A DNA stretch of 64,000 nucleotides, taken from NCBI RefSeq assembly GCF_902801725.1, contig NZ_CADCJB010000007.1:1-64000 (forward strand), in the 5' to 3' direction. This document shows positions 46,202 through 54,108 of the stretch, piece after piece (the first letter of the stretch is position 1; the number at the start of each line of letters is the position of its first letter). This DNA comes from an uncultured Methanobrevibacter sp. GTDB taxonomy: Archaea > Methanobacteriota > Methanobacteria > Methanobacteriales > Methanobacteriaceae. Both the position numbers and the translations under genes were made by a program. A model generated the notes under the pieces. That model searched no databases, was not told the DNA's origin, and saw only the letters and a list, made by a program, of their open reading frames with translations.

Positions 46202-46954
46202 ATGAAAGGAAAAGTAATTTTCATTGGTGCAGGACCTGGAGACCCAGACTTAATAACTGTCAAAGGCCGAAACGTAATCGAAAAAGCAGATGTTATTATT
46301 TATGCAGGCTCACTTGTTAATAAAGAAGTTCTAAATCCTGCAAAAGAAGATTGTGAAATTCACAATAGCGCATATTTGAATCTAGAAGAAACTGATGCAA
46401 TAATAACTGAAGCAGTTAACGATGGCAAATTGGTAGCTCGTGTACACACAGGCGATCCTTCAATTTACGGTGCTATCGGTGAGCAAATCCGAGAACTTAA
46501 AAAACATGACATAGAATATGAAATCATTCCAGGAGTAAGTTCACTGTTTGGTACTGCCAGTGTTCTAGAAGCTGAGCTGACCTTGCCTGAAATTTCACAG
46601 AGCGTTATTATCACCCGCCCTGAAGGAAGAACACCAAAACCTGCAGGCGAAAGTATTGCCAGTTTTTCAAAACACCATGCAACAATGTGCATATTCCTTG
46701 GAATAGGCATGATTGACAAAGTAGTTGAAGAACTGTTGGTAGGGTATGAAAAAGATACCCCAATTGCAGTTGTGAAAAAGGCCACTTGGAAAGACCAAGA
46801 AATAATTAAAGGAACCCTCGATAATATTGCACAAAAAGTAAAAGATGCCAATATAACAAAGACTGCAATGATTGTGGTGGGAGATGTGTTAGACCCTGGG
46901 GACTTTAACCCATCTAAGCTATATGATAAAAACTTTAAACATGAATATAGATAA
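46202..46954 (+). CDS. cbiF: Cobalt-precorrin-4 methyltransferase
   Basis: 250 aa. The S-adenosylmethionine-binding FIGAGPGDPDLITVKGRN is at the N-terminus, then IIYAGSLVN, ARVHTGDPSIYGAIGEQI and GVSSLFGTASVLEAELTLPE, the CbiF/CobM pattern. It methylates C-11 of the corrin ring in the anaerobic pathway to cobamides, cofactors of the methyltransferase complex Mtr and of core MetE-type chemistry. It is a single gene with a terminator hairpin directly after it. Confidence 0.93.
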   Translation: MKGKVIFIGAGPGDPDLITVKGRNVIEKADVIIYAGSLVNKEVLNPAKEDCEIHNSAYLNLEETDAIITEAVNDGKLVARVHTGDPSIYGAIGEQIRELKKHDIEYEIIPGVSSLFGTASVLEAELTLPEISQSVIITRPEGRTPKPAGESIASFSKHHATMCIFLGIGMIDKVVEELLVGYEKDTPIAVVKKATWKDQEIIKGTLDNIAQKVKDANITKTAMIVVGDVLDPGDFNPSKLYDKNFKHEYR

Positions 46955-46955
46955 C

Positions 46956-46978
46956 TTAGGAAATATCACATTTCCTAA
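46956..46978 (+). terminator. Terminator hairpin of cbiF
   Basis: TTAGGAAA and TTTCCTAA form an 8-bp stem with a 7-nt loop, starting 1 nt past the stop and followed by a T-run. It lies between convergent genes and may serve both. Confidence 0.65.
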
Positions 46979-46989
46979 AAAACTCTTTT

Positions 46990-47694
46990 TTAAAACAAAT
47001 CATCAGTGAACTTCAAAATTTCATCCGCTGTTTTATTTTGCTGATTTTCCGGAGTGATATTGGCTATGCCATCACCTGTCTGACTTCCATAGTAGGCAAA
47101 TTGCTCATGGTTTCCGCCAGGAATGATAATTTCAGTTAAATTACTCATCAATGTTTTTGACTCATTATAGGCTTTTCCATTCAATACACCATCATTAGAA
47201 CCATAAATAGATAAGACAGGCACGTTCACTTTGTTTTTAGGATAAGCCGCCAACAGGATTACTGCATCACCTTTAGCAGAATTGTTTTGAAATTCAGCAG
47301 CCGTAAGACCGCCCAAGGAGTGTCCTGCCAGAATATAATTAGAATAATTGGTTGAATTCATTATCGAACCTGCAGCATCTTTACCGAAAAATGCGATATT
47401 TAGTGGCATTTCAACCAAAGCGACATCAATACCTCCGTCAGCAAGTTCAACCAACAATGGAAGATAAGAAGTATATTCAACTTTAGCTCCCGGATAAAAA
47501 ATCATTAAAGTATCATTACCCATTCCATTGACAAATAAACCATAATCCTCTTTAACTACAGAAACATTTTCAGTTCCATTCAACAGGGATTTTGCTGTAC
47601 TTTCAGCTTCAGAATAATCAGTCAAATAAAAAATAGCATAAGCCAAAGCCAGCAGTAAAACAATTACAATAACAATTTTAAGCTTTTTGTCCAT
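46990..47694 (-). CDS. Alpha/beta hydrolase with N-terminal membrane segment
   Basis: 234 aa. One hydrophobic segment near the start (IVIVIVLLLALAYAIFYLT) probably anchors the protein or serves as an uncleaved signal. The hydrolase nucleophile elbow is AGHSLGGLTAA (GHSLG), with an acid in YGSNDGVL and a His in PGGNHEQFAYYG, so a catalytic triad is plausible outside the membrane. Substrate unknown. It is 9 bp from metE on the same strand. Confidence 0.85.
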   Translation of the reverse strand: MDKKLKIVIVIVLLLALAYAIFYLTDYSEAESTAKSLLNGTENVSVVKEDYGLFVNGMGNDTLMIFYPGAKVEYTSYLPLLVELADGGIDVALVEMPLNIAFFGKDAAGSIMNSTNYSNYILAGHSLGGLTAAEFQNNSAKGDAVILLAAYPKNKVNVPVLSIYGSNDGVLNGKAYNESKTLMSNLTEIIIPGGNHEQFAYYGSQTGDGIANITPENQQNKTADEILKFTDDLF

Positions 47695-47703
47695 AATACC
47701 AGA

Positions 47704-48648
47704 TTAACTGTATTTGTCCTTAATTTGATTCATTAATCTTAATTTTTCAAAAGCGACGTCTTTTGGTGCTCTTCTTAAACCGCAATCAGGATCTAAAAGC
47801 AGATTATCCTTACCTACAATATCAACTGCCTTTGAAACCAAATAATCAATATCCGAAATATCATCAACTTCATTTACTGATGAGTCAACACATCCAAAAC
47901 CAATCTTTTTATTATTAATCAAATTAGCATTTTTTTCAAGAACATCCAAATTAACATCATTTCCGGCAAATTCAAAATCCAATATGTCCACATTGAATTT
48001 AGAAATATCCTTAAACGCATCATTCAAAAGACCACAGACATGCATTGCTAATGGAACCTCCAATCCATCATGCAGGATATCAATAGCTTCACGAGCCACT
48101 TTCATATCTACCATCCCAGTTGATAAAAACGGTTCATCAATTTGAATATACACAGGCTTGACCTTTTTTGCTATTGCATCAACTTCATGTTTAAGAGAAT
48201 GTGCCAAATCAATGATTGCATCCTCTTTGTTTTTGTAAAAAAACTGGATTCTTGAAGAATGTACAATAGTATTCGGTCCGGTAATAATTCCCTTAATACC
48301 TTTGCCTTCAGGAATGTTGCCACCATAATAATCCTTCATTACCTTTTTTGCATACTGCAAGTCTTTGACAGAAATTTCTTGAGAAGGATTTCTAATTTTA
48401 GAAACGATTACAGTATTACCATCCTCAATTTTCATTCCAGGAATATAACTTGTAAAAATAGAAACCATGTCACCCCTCACCTGACCGTCTGAAATGATAT
48501 CCACTCCAGCATCAAGTTGAGCGACAACACTACTTTTAATAGCTTCTTTAAAAGGGTCATGTGCTCCAAATGCACTTAATAATTTATCTTTTGTTGAAGA
48601 AGGCTCTTTCACTTCAACTGGAAAACTTCCAACAACTGTTGACTTCAT
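47704..48648 (-). CDS. metE: Methylcobamide:homocysteine methyltransferase (core MetE)
   Basis: 314 aa, the size of the short archaeal MetE (C-terminal half only). VVGSFPVE at the start, SDGQVRGDMV, PVYIQIDEPFLST, MHVCGLL (His-x-Cys zinc site), IGFGCVDSS and DPDCGLRR, with the last cysteine closing the zinc site. In Methanothermobacter this protein makes methionine from homocysteine using methylcobamide rather than folate. ATGA overlap with DUF22 upstream. Its substrate homocysteine would come from the COG1900 operon elsewhere in the window. Confidence 0.93.
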   Translation of the reverse strand: MKSTVVGSFPVEVKEPSSTKDKLLSAFGAHDPFKEAIKSSVVAQLDAGVDIISDGQVRGDMVSIFTSYIPGMKIEDGNTVIVSKIRNPSQEISVKDLQYAKKVMKDYYGGNIPEGKGIKGIITGPNTIVHSSRIQFFYKNKEDAIIDLAHSLKHEVDAIAKKVKPVYIQIDEPFLSTGMVDMKVAREAIDILHDGLEVPLAMHVCGLLNDAFKDISKFNVDILDFEFAGNDVNLDVLEKNANLINNKKIGFGCVDSSVNEVDDISDIDYLVSKAVDIVGKDNLLLDPDCGLRRAPKDVAFEKLRLMNQIKDKYS

Positions 48649-48959
48649 TTTTTATTCCCAGTGTCTAATTTTCTTATATTTTCAACTTCTTCTTCATCTA
48701 TTGGCAATTCAACAACAGATGTTCCATGACATGGCTTTGTATACGGAAGAAAAACAGTTCCTTTTTTATGGTCAAAACCGATTGGTATTGGTGGAATTCC
48801 AATAACTCTTACACCCAGGACTTCATCTCCAGGTTTTATATATACCACATCATCGGCCTTGAATCTAATAATCATTGCACAGTCTTTGAATCCTGCCTTT
48901 GAAGCATGGATTTCATAGTTATCAGACTGTTGAAGGTAGGTATCTAAACAAAAAGACAT
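48645..48959 (-). CDS. DUF22 family protein
   Basis: About 104 aa from ATG 48959, with AGGAG 10 nt upstream; a TTG at 48968 sits too close to that site. Features: AGFKDCAMIIRFKADDVVYI, PGDEVLGVRVIGIPPIP, and KPCHGTSVVELPI, a beta-rich small protein. The order DUF1890, DUF22, metE matches my recollection of the Methanothermobacter MTH775-777 neighbourhood. Function unknown; the tight coupling hints at a role in methionine or cobamide metabolism. Confidence 0.8.
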   Translation of the reverse strand: MSFCLDTYLQQSDNYEIHASKAGFKDCAMIIRFKADDVVYIKPGDEVLGVRVIGIPPIPIGFDHKKGTVFLPYTKPCHGTSVVELPIDEEEVENIRKLDTGNKK

Positions 48960-48960
48960 T

Positions 48961-49419
48961 CTATTCAAACTCCTTTATCGCTTTATCGAATTTTACTTTA
49001 ATTGGTGACGGATTATGGAATGCTCTGACAGCCTGAATATTAGCATTGCTTCCACTTTCCTCTATCATATTGACAAATTCTTCAACCTCATCCATATCCC
49101 TTGAAAATACCAGTGCAAGGGATTTGGTGTTCAGGATTTGATCAAAGGTAACAAAGAATGAAGCAGCAGCATCTTTATGTACAAAACCAACCAATAAATC
49201 ATAATCTCCTTCATTAATTTCGCCTAAAGTTCTTTCCAAATCTACTAACTTAAGCTCATAATATCCTTCAGGGTCGGAGACTTTAACCAATTTAGAAGCA
49301 GCTGGATTTGCCGCAATTGTAGTATCATATCCCATTTTTTTCAATTTATTGAAAACATAAACTGCCATCGGAGTTTGTGATGGAGTTTCAGGACATCCAA
49401 GTAATATTAATGCTTTCAT
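48961..49419 (-). CDS. DUF1890 family protein (MTH777-like)
   Basis: About 152 aa from ATG 49419, with GGGAG upstream; the longer frame overlaps the preceding membrane gene. MKALILLGCPETPSQTPMAV at the start is diagnostic of the MTH777-type protein, with a Rossmann-like pattern and GLY-free loop; DYDLLVGFVHKDAAASFFVT follows. A structure is known for the Methanothermobacter homologue but no reaction. It lies between an integral membrane gene and DUF22-metE. Confidence 0.85.
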   Translation of the reverse strand: MKALILLGCPETPSQTPMAVYVFNKLKKMGYDTTIAANPAASKLVKVSDPEGYYELKLVDLERTLGEINEGDYDLLVGFVHKDAAASFFVTFDQILNTKSLALVFSRDMDEVEEFVNMIEESGSNANIQAVRAFHNPSPIKVKFDKAIKEFE

Positions 49420-49429
49420 ATAACTCCCC

Positions 49430-50512
49430 CTAAGCTCTTGATTTAAGTGTGACCACATTAGCCAAAATGAATGTGCCTATGAAAATGAATGTTAATAATG
49501 CCATACCATTGATTGTTCTGTTAAATACAAATACACCAATTAAAGACTGAGCACAAAATGCAGCTAACGCACCAGTTAACAATACTTCCCTACCAAGGTA
49601 CTTCTTATTGTTTTTCTCTCTTTTTTCTCTGTACATGGTTAAAACTTTAAGGCCTATTACAATAGTTCCTAATGTGAATATCATCAATCCGACCAGACCT
49701 AAATATCCAAAGTCAAAACCATACCCGAAAAGACCAGGAAGCATATAATCGATTGTATCTTTTTGGTTTACCAATATACCGAAAAACATTGGGAACGGCA
49801 ATCCGAAGAATAAAACAAACTGCATTGGCAATGTAATATAACCTTCAGCGAAGGCTGTTCCTTCAATACCCCAGTAAGAAGCCTTACCGCTATGTCCTAT
49901 TAATTGAATATTATTTAATACAGTTTTAATACTTGAAAGTGAGTATTGCTCAATCCTACCCAATCTTAAAAGCGGAGAGAAAATTGTCATTCCAGTTAAT
50001 CTGGATAACAATTCAAGTGAAATCAAACCTAATATTGCAGCTCCTGCAAACATGAAGACTCGTTTACTGGTCAATACTGTTTTTTCTCTGAAAGATTTTG
50101 AAATTATTAAATAACCTAAGAATAAACCTAAAATCCATAAAATCAAGAAAGATCTGTGCATCAATCCACCAAATACTGTGATACCTATAGTGAATAATAT
50201 TACAAATCTTCTAAGGGGCCTTATATCTACACCCGATTCCTTCATTACTTTTAGCGAAGCAAATGCGGCTACGGTTCCAAGTAATGCTATTGGCCCAAAT
50301 GGGTGAGTAAATTCTGCCTGACTTGATGATAATACCAGCAATGCAATGTCCGCACCGAAAAGAAGTGTAAAACCACCCATCAAGAATAATGATAAAAAAG
50401 TTACCACACTAAGGGATAATGGAATCAAATTAAGGGTAAAGACCCATATAACAAATAGCATTATTGCAACTTCTACAATCAATTGTAAATGATTTTGAGC
50501 AATTAATAACAT
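49430..50512 (-). CDS. Multi-pass membrane protein, unrecognised
   Basis: 360 aa with about nine hydrophobic segments, starting VEVAIMLFVIWVFTLNLIPL. GTGATTAGAAT precedes the ATG. Charged loops (REKTVLTSKRV, MYREKREKNNKKYLGRE) separate the spans. I do not recognise a family; in related methanogens a membrane protein of this kind sits next to DUF1890. A transporter or wall-related polymerase is possible but unsupported. Confidence 0.75.
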   Translation of the reverse strand: MLLIAQNHLQLIVEVAIMLFVIWVFTLNLIPLSLSVVTFLSLFLMGGFTLLFGADIALLVLSSSQAEFTHPFGPIALLGTVAAFASLKVMKESGVDIRPLRRFVILFTIGITVFGGLMHRSFLILWILGLFLGYLIISKSFREKTVLTSKRVFMFAGAAILGLISLELLSRLTGMTIFSPLLRLGRIEQYSLSSIKTVLNNIQLIGHSGKASYWGIEGTAFAEGYITLPMQFVLFFGLPFPMFFGILVNQKDTIDYMLPGLFGYGFDFGYLGLVGLMIFTLGTIVIGLKVLTMYREKREKNNKKYLGREVLLTGALAAFCAQSLIGVFVFNRTINGMALLTFIFIGTFILANVVTLKSRA

Positions 50513-50550
50513 ATTCTAATCACAATCTTTATTTATTTTTAAAATATAAA

Positions 50551-50623
<73 letters not shown>

Positions 50624-50676
50624 AAAAAATTAAAATTAAGTATAATATACTATATTGAAAGTATTACTATAAATAA

Positions 50677-51708
50677 TTATTTACCATTCTTTGCCAAATC
50701 ATAAAGATTATCAATAATTATTTGGAATAAATCATCAGTTTTTACGTCAATCTTTTCATGAGGATTGACAATAAAATCAAGTGCCCTATTAATAACATCT
50801 TCAGAATCATTAGACCTATACATCAAACCTTTATTGATATAATATTGATCAACAGACAATGTTTCCCCAGGATAACAGGAAATAACTGGAGTCTGCAAGA
50901 TTGCAGCTTCCCTATTCATTGTACCTCCAGCACCAATCACCAAATCAGATTTTTTAATAATGCTTGATGTGTCAACCGGTGGCTTCAATATTGAAACATT
51001 CTCAATACCTTCAAATATTTCAGCCTGTTCCTTGAATCTTGGAAGAATTAAAATATTGGCAACATTTTTCAATTCATCCACAATAGGGGACAAGACTGAT
51101 TTTCTGCAGTCGGCATCCAAATATGAAGCAAGAGACGGTTCTGGCCTCATAAGTATTGTTTTAGGATGTTTCAAATCAAGGTCCAAATCATTGAAAACAT
51201 TATCATTATATTCAAAACTTTTAAAGTGCATCAACTCGGAAGTTCCATCATAGGATATGATAGTGTTTGGATCAGCTCCAAATTTCATCAGTTTCCACAT
51301 GTCAATTATATTCGGAGTGATGATTCTGTCACATAATGGAAGGGTTAGCTTATTGGCTGCCAGTGCATGCTCATTGTCTAAAACGTACAAACTTGGAATT
51401 CCTAAACCGAATGAGATTCTAGGAAGTTCAATGGAATGCTTGCTAAGGGCGACATCCACCTTTTCATCATGAATAACATCAACAAGATTATAGACTCTTG
51501 ATGTGCTTTCCCTCAATTTGTCATATAAACTTACGCCATGCTTTCCGACTGATATAAAATCAATATCATACATGTCCATTAATTTATGAATATCCCCAAA
51601 TTGTCTTGCGGTAACTATTACATCCTCACCTTCAGCTTCAAGATATTTTATTACATCCTTGAAAAATCTTACATGAGGAGCATTTGATATATCTATCCAT
51701 ACTTTCAT
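50677..51708 (-). CDS. DUF354 family protein (glycosyltransferase-like)
   Basis: 343 aa. MKVWIDISNAPHVRFFKDVI at the start, IVTARQFGDIHKLM, VALSKHSIELPRISFGLGIP, and DLVIGAGGTMNREAAIL with VISCYPGETLSVDQYYI, which together mark DUF354 and resemble GT-B glycosyltransferases such as UDP-GlcNAc 2-epimerase relatives. A role in surface glycan synthesis is inferred. It is 23 bp downstream of hypB on the same strand. Confidence 0.88.
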   Translation of the reverse strand: MKVWIDISNAPHVRFFKDVIKYLEAEGEDVIVTARQFGDIHKLMDMYDIDFISVGKHGVSLYDKLRESTSRVYNLVDVIHDEKVDVALSKHSIELPRISFGLGIPSLYVLDNEHALAANKLTLPLCDRIITPNIIDMWKLMKFGADPNTIISYDGTSELMHFKSFEYNDNVFNDLDLDLKHPKTILMRPEPSLASYLDADCRKSVLSPIVDELKNVANILILPRFKEQAEIFEGIENVSILKPPVDTSSIIKKSDLVIGAGGTMNREAAILQTPVISCYPGETLSVDQYYINKGLMYRSNDSEDVINRALDFIVNPHEKIDVKTDDLFQIIIDNLYDLAKNGK

Positions 51709-51731
51709 GAAACCACCGCTTTTAAGTTAAC

Positions 51732-52388
51732 TTATAAACTATTTTTCTTTTCATCAATAGCTTTGATAATTTCATCCAATCCAGTGCCCTCTTTAAGGCT
51801 GGACTTGATAATTTTTACATTAGGATTTAATTTTTTGGCATCTGCAACCATTTTATCGGCATCTGCACCTACAGCTTCTGCCAAATCAACTTTATTAATA
51901 ACAACTGCATCTGATGTCTGGAATATCAATGGGTGTTTTTCTACTGTGTCATCACCTTCGGTAACGCTTACAACAACGATTCTCATGTGTGAACCTAATT
52001 CAAAGTCAACAGGACAAATTAGATTGCCCACATTTTCAATGATAATAATGTCAAGGTCATCCAACGGCAAATCATGAAGTCCGTGACCTACAAGGTGTGC
52101 ATCCAAATGACATTCCTTGCCAGTGTTCAAACCAACTACAGGCACATCATGCTTTTCAATACGTCCTGCATCAAACTCGGAGATTACATCCCCTGCAAGA
52201 ACGCCTATATTATAATCAGTATTGTCAATAATTTCTTCAATAAGTGTTGTCTTACCGGAACCGATTGCTCCAACAAAATCAACACAGAAAATTTCCTTAT
52301 CTTCTAAATTTTTTAAATTTTTATCAGCTAATCTTTTATTAGCATCCATAATATTTTTTGCAACTTCTACATCAGCTACTTGATGCAT
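51732..52388 (-). CDS. hypB: Hydrogenase nickel-insertion GTPase HypB
   Basis: 218 aa. P-loop GAIGSGKTTL near residue 40, the nickel/zinc site GKECHLDAHLVGH, IIENVGNLICPVDFELG and NKVDLAE, all diagnostic. HypB is the GTPase that, with HypA, loads nickel into hydrogenase precursors (Frh, Mvh and Eha/Ehb in such methanogens). The N-terminal CxxCGC metal tail of bacterial HypB is absent, as is usual in archaea. It starts 18 bp after hypA. Confidence 0.95.
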   Translation of the reverse strand: MHQVADVEVAKNIMDANKRLADKNLKNLEDKEIFCVDFVGAIGSGKTTLIEEIIDNTDYNIGVLAGDVISEFDAGRIEKHDVPVVGLNTGKECHLDAHLVGHGLHDLPLDDLDIIIIENVGNLICPVDFELGSHMRIVVVSVTEGDDTVEKHPLIFQTSDAVVINKVDLAEAVGADADKMVADAKKLNPNVKIIKSSLKEGTGLDEIIKAIDEKKNSL

Positions 52389-52406
52389 ATTTACACCTCT
52401 ATCTGT

Positions 52407-52784
52407 TTAATTATCATCAGGTTTTTCTATAACAATATTTTTAACAACAATATCTCGTCCATTAAGGATTTCAACTGCAAGACTATCACATTCCGGACAT
52501 CTTACCATAGGAGCATAATGGTCTTTATCATCGAGTATTGCATCTCCATGGAATCCACATTCGGAGCATTTCACTTCAACTGGAATGTCTTCAAATTTAA
52601 TTTCAGCATCTTCCACAATAGTGTTTTCAACAAGAACTCCCAAAATAAATTTGAGCTGTTCCGGATTTACCATAGCCAATCTGCCAAGTTCGATAGTAAC
52701 TTCATTAACTTCAGTTGCATTATTACTTTCAGCAGTGTCGATTACTGCATTGATAATGCCTTGAGCCATTGATAATTCATGCAT
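52407..52784 (-). CDS. hypA: Hydrogenase nickel-incorporation protein HypA
   Basis: 125 aa. MHELSMAQGIINAVIDTAES (nickel-binding Met-His-Glu start) and the zinc ribbon CSECGFHG...CPECDS. It delivers nickel to hydrogenase maturation with HypB. The gene leads the hypA-hypB unit and is divergent from the aldo/keto reductase across about 180 bp. Confidence 0.95.
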   Translation of the reverse strand: MHELSMAQGIINAVIDTAESNNATEVNEVTIELGRLAMVNPEQLKFILGVLVENTIVEDAEIKFEDIPVEVKCSECGFHGDAILDDKDHYAPMVRCPECDSLAVEILNGRDIVVKNIVIEKPDDN

Positions 52785-52902
52785 TTTGTATCTCCTAATA
52801 ATATAATATTAATATGTTAAATTTAGTTTTGTTTATTTATAAACCTATTTAATATTGAAGCAATAACCAAGTAATAATTGATTTTATAAAGAAATAATTT
52901 TA

Positions 52903-52930
52903 TGTTGCATCTGACAACATTTAAATATAT
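52903..52930 (+). promoter_or_regulatory. TATA box with adjoining 17-bp palindromic operator (aldo/keto reductase)
   Basis: TGTTGCATCTGACAACA (52903-52919) is a 17-bp palindrome with one unmatched pair in the 6-bp arms. It directly adjoins TTTAAATATAT (52920-52930), about 36 nt before ATG 52964. The flavodoxin promoter at 8912-8936 has the same arrangement: 22 of 25 bases match over the palindrome and TATA box. A single regulator acting on both is inferred. Confidence 0.7.
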
Positions 52931-52963
52931 TGGAACAAAAAGTATTAACTAGGAGAGATGCTA

Positions 52964-54106
52964 ATGACTTACAAATCTAAATTTGGTTTCGGATGCATGA
53001 GACTTCCTCAAACCGATGAAAATGACCCAACATCAATAAATCAGGAATTATTCAATCAGATGGTAGACATCTATATGGAAAAAGGATTTAACTACTTCGA
53101 TACATCCTATGCTTATCATAATGGTGCCAGTGAAATCGCCATTAAAAAGGCAGTAGTTGAAAGATATCCTAGAGAATCCTATAAGATATGTGACAAGATG
53201 CCGACATGGGCACTGACCTCAAGCGAAGACAACGACAAATACGTTAATGAAATGCTTGATAGATTGGGAATCGATTACTTTGATGTATTTTTCATGCATA
53301 ATATTAATGTCCCTTGGCTTAAACTGGCCGAAGAGCACAACGGATTTGAATATATCAAAAAAATGAAAGAGGACGGAAAAGCTAAAAAAATTGGATTCAG
53401 TTTTCACGACAATGCCAATCTTCTCAAAGAGTTGCTTGACAAATATGGTGATTTTCTAGATATCGTCCAATTGGAGCTCAACTTTCTCGACTGGGAAGAC
53501 CGAAACATCCAAGCTCATGAATGCTATGATTTATGTGTGGAACATGGTCTTGATGTTTATGTAATGGAACCATTAAAAGGAGGAGTAATCGTAAACGTCA
53601 GCGATGAAATTAAAAATGATTTTAAAGAATTCAACCCAGACAAATCAATAGCAAGTCTTGCAATAAGATTCTGCGCATCACTTGAAAACGTTAAAATGGT
53701 TTTAAGCGGCATGAGCAAAATGAGCGATTTGCTGGACAATTGCGACACCTATGAAAATTTCGAACCTATAACCAGTGAAGAACGTGAATTCCTTTCCGAA
53801 ATGGCCAATAAACTTTATTCAACACTTGCCGTTCCATGCAGTGAATGCGGATATTGCATAAAAGAATGTCCATCCGAAATTCCAATTTCAAAGTACTTCC
53901 ACGTATACAATTCAAGTAAAAATCAGCCCCAATCCAACATTTACAGATTGTACTATGATAAATTATGTGATGAAGAAGTGCCTGCTGACGACTGCACATA
54001 TTGCGAAACCTGCATTGACTTCTGTACACAAAAAATAGATATTCCAACTGAACTTGAAAACGTCAGAAACCACTTTGAAGAAGGTTTCAGCCCTTATGGA
54101 AAATAA
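52964..54106 (+). CDS. Aldo/keto reductase with C-terminal [4Fe-4S] domain
   Basis: 380 aa. I start it at ATG 52964, as AGGAG lies 8 nt upstream; an ATG at 52958 is too close. The barrel shows FGFGCMRLP, FDTSYAYHNGASE (catalytic Asp/Tyr), CDKMPTW (Lys), MHNINVPWL and the NADP-type end region VLSGMSKMSD. Two C-terminal ferredoxin motifs follow, CSECGYCIKECP and CTYCETCIDFC. Such fused reductases occur in anaerobes; substrates are mostly unknown. It shares its operator with the flavodoxin gene, which could be its electron partner. Its end lies 2 bp from the convergent helicase. Confidence 0.9.
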   Translation: MTYKSKFGFGCMRLPQTDENDPTSINQELFNQMVDIYMEKGFNYFDTSYAYHNGASEIAIKKAVVERYPRESYKICDKMPTWALTSSEDNDKYVNEMLDRLGIDYFDVFFMHNINVPWLKLAEEHNGFEYIKKMKEDGKAKKIGFSFHDNANLLKELLDKYGDFLDIVQLELNFLDWEDRNIQAHECYDLCVEHGLDVYVMEPLKGGVIVNVSDEIKNDFKEFNPDKSIASLAIRFCASLENVKMVLSGMSKMSDLLDNCDTYENFEPITSEEREFLSEMANKLYSTLAVPCSECGYCIKECPSEIPISKYFHVYNSSKNQPQSNIYRLYYDKLCDEEVPADDCTYCETCIDFCTQKIDIPTELENVRNHFEEGFSPYGK

Positions 54107-54108
54107 TC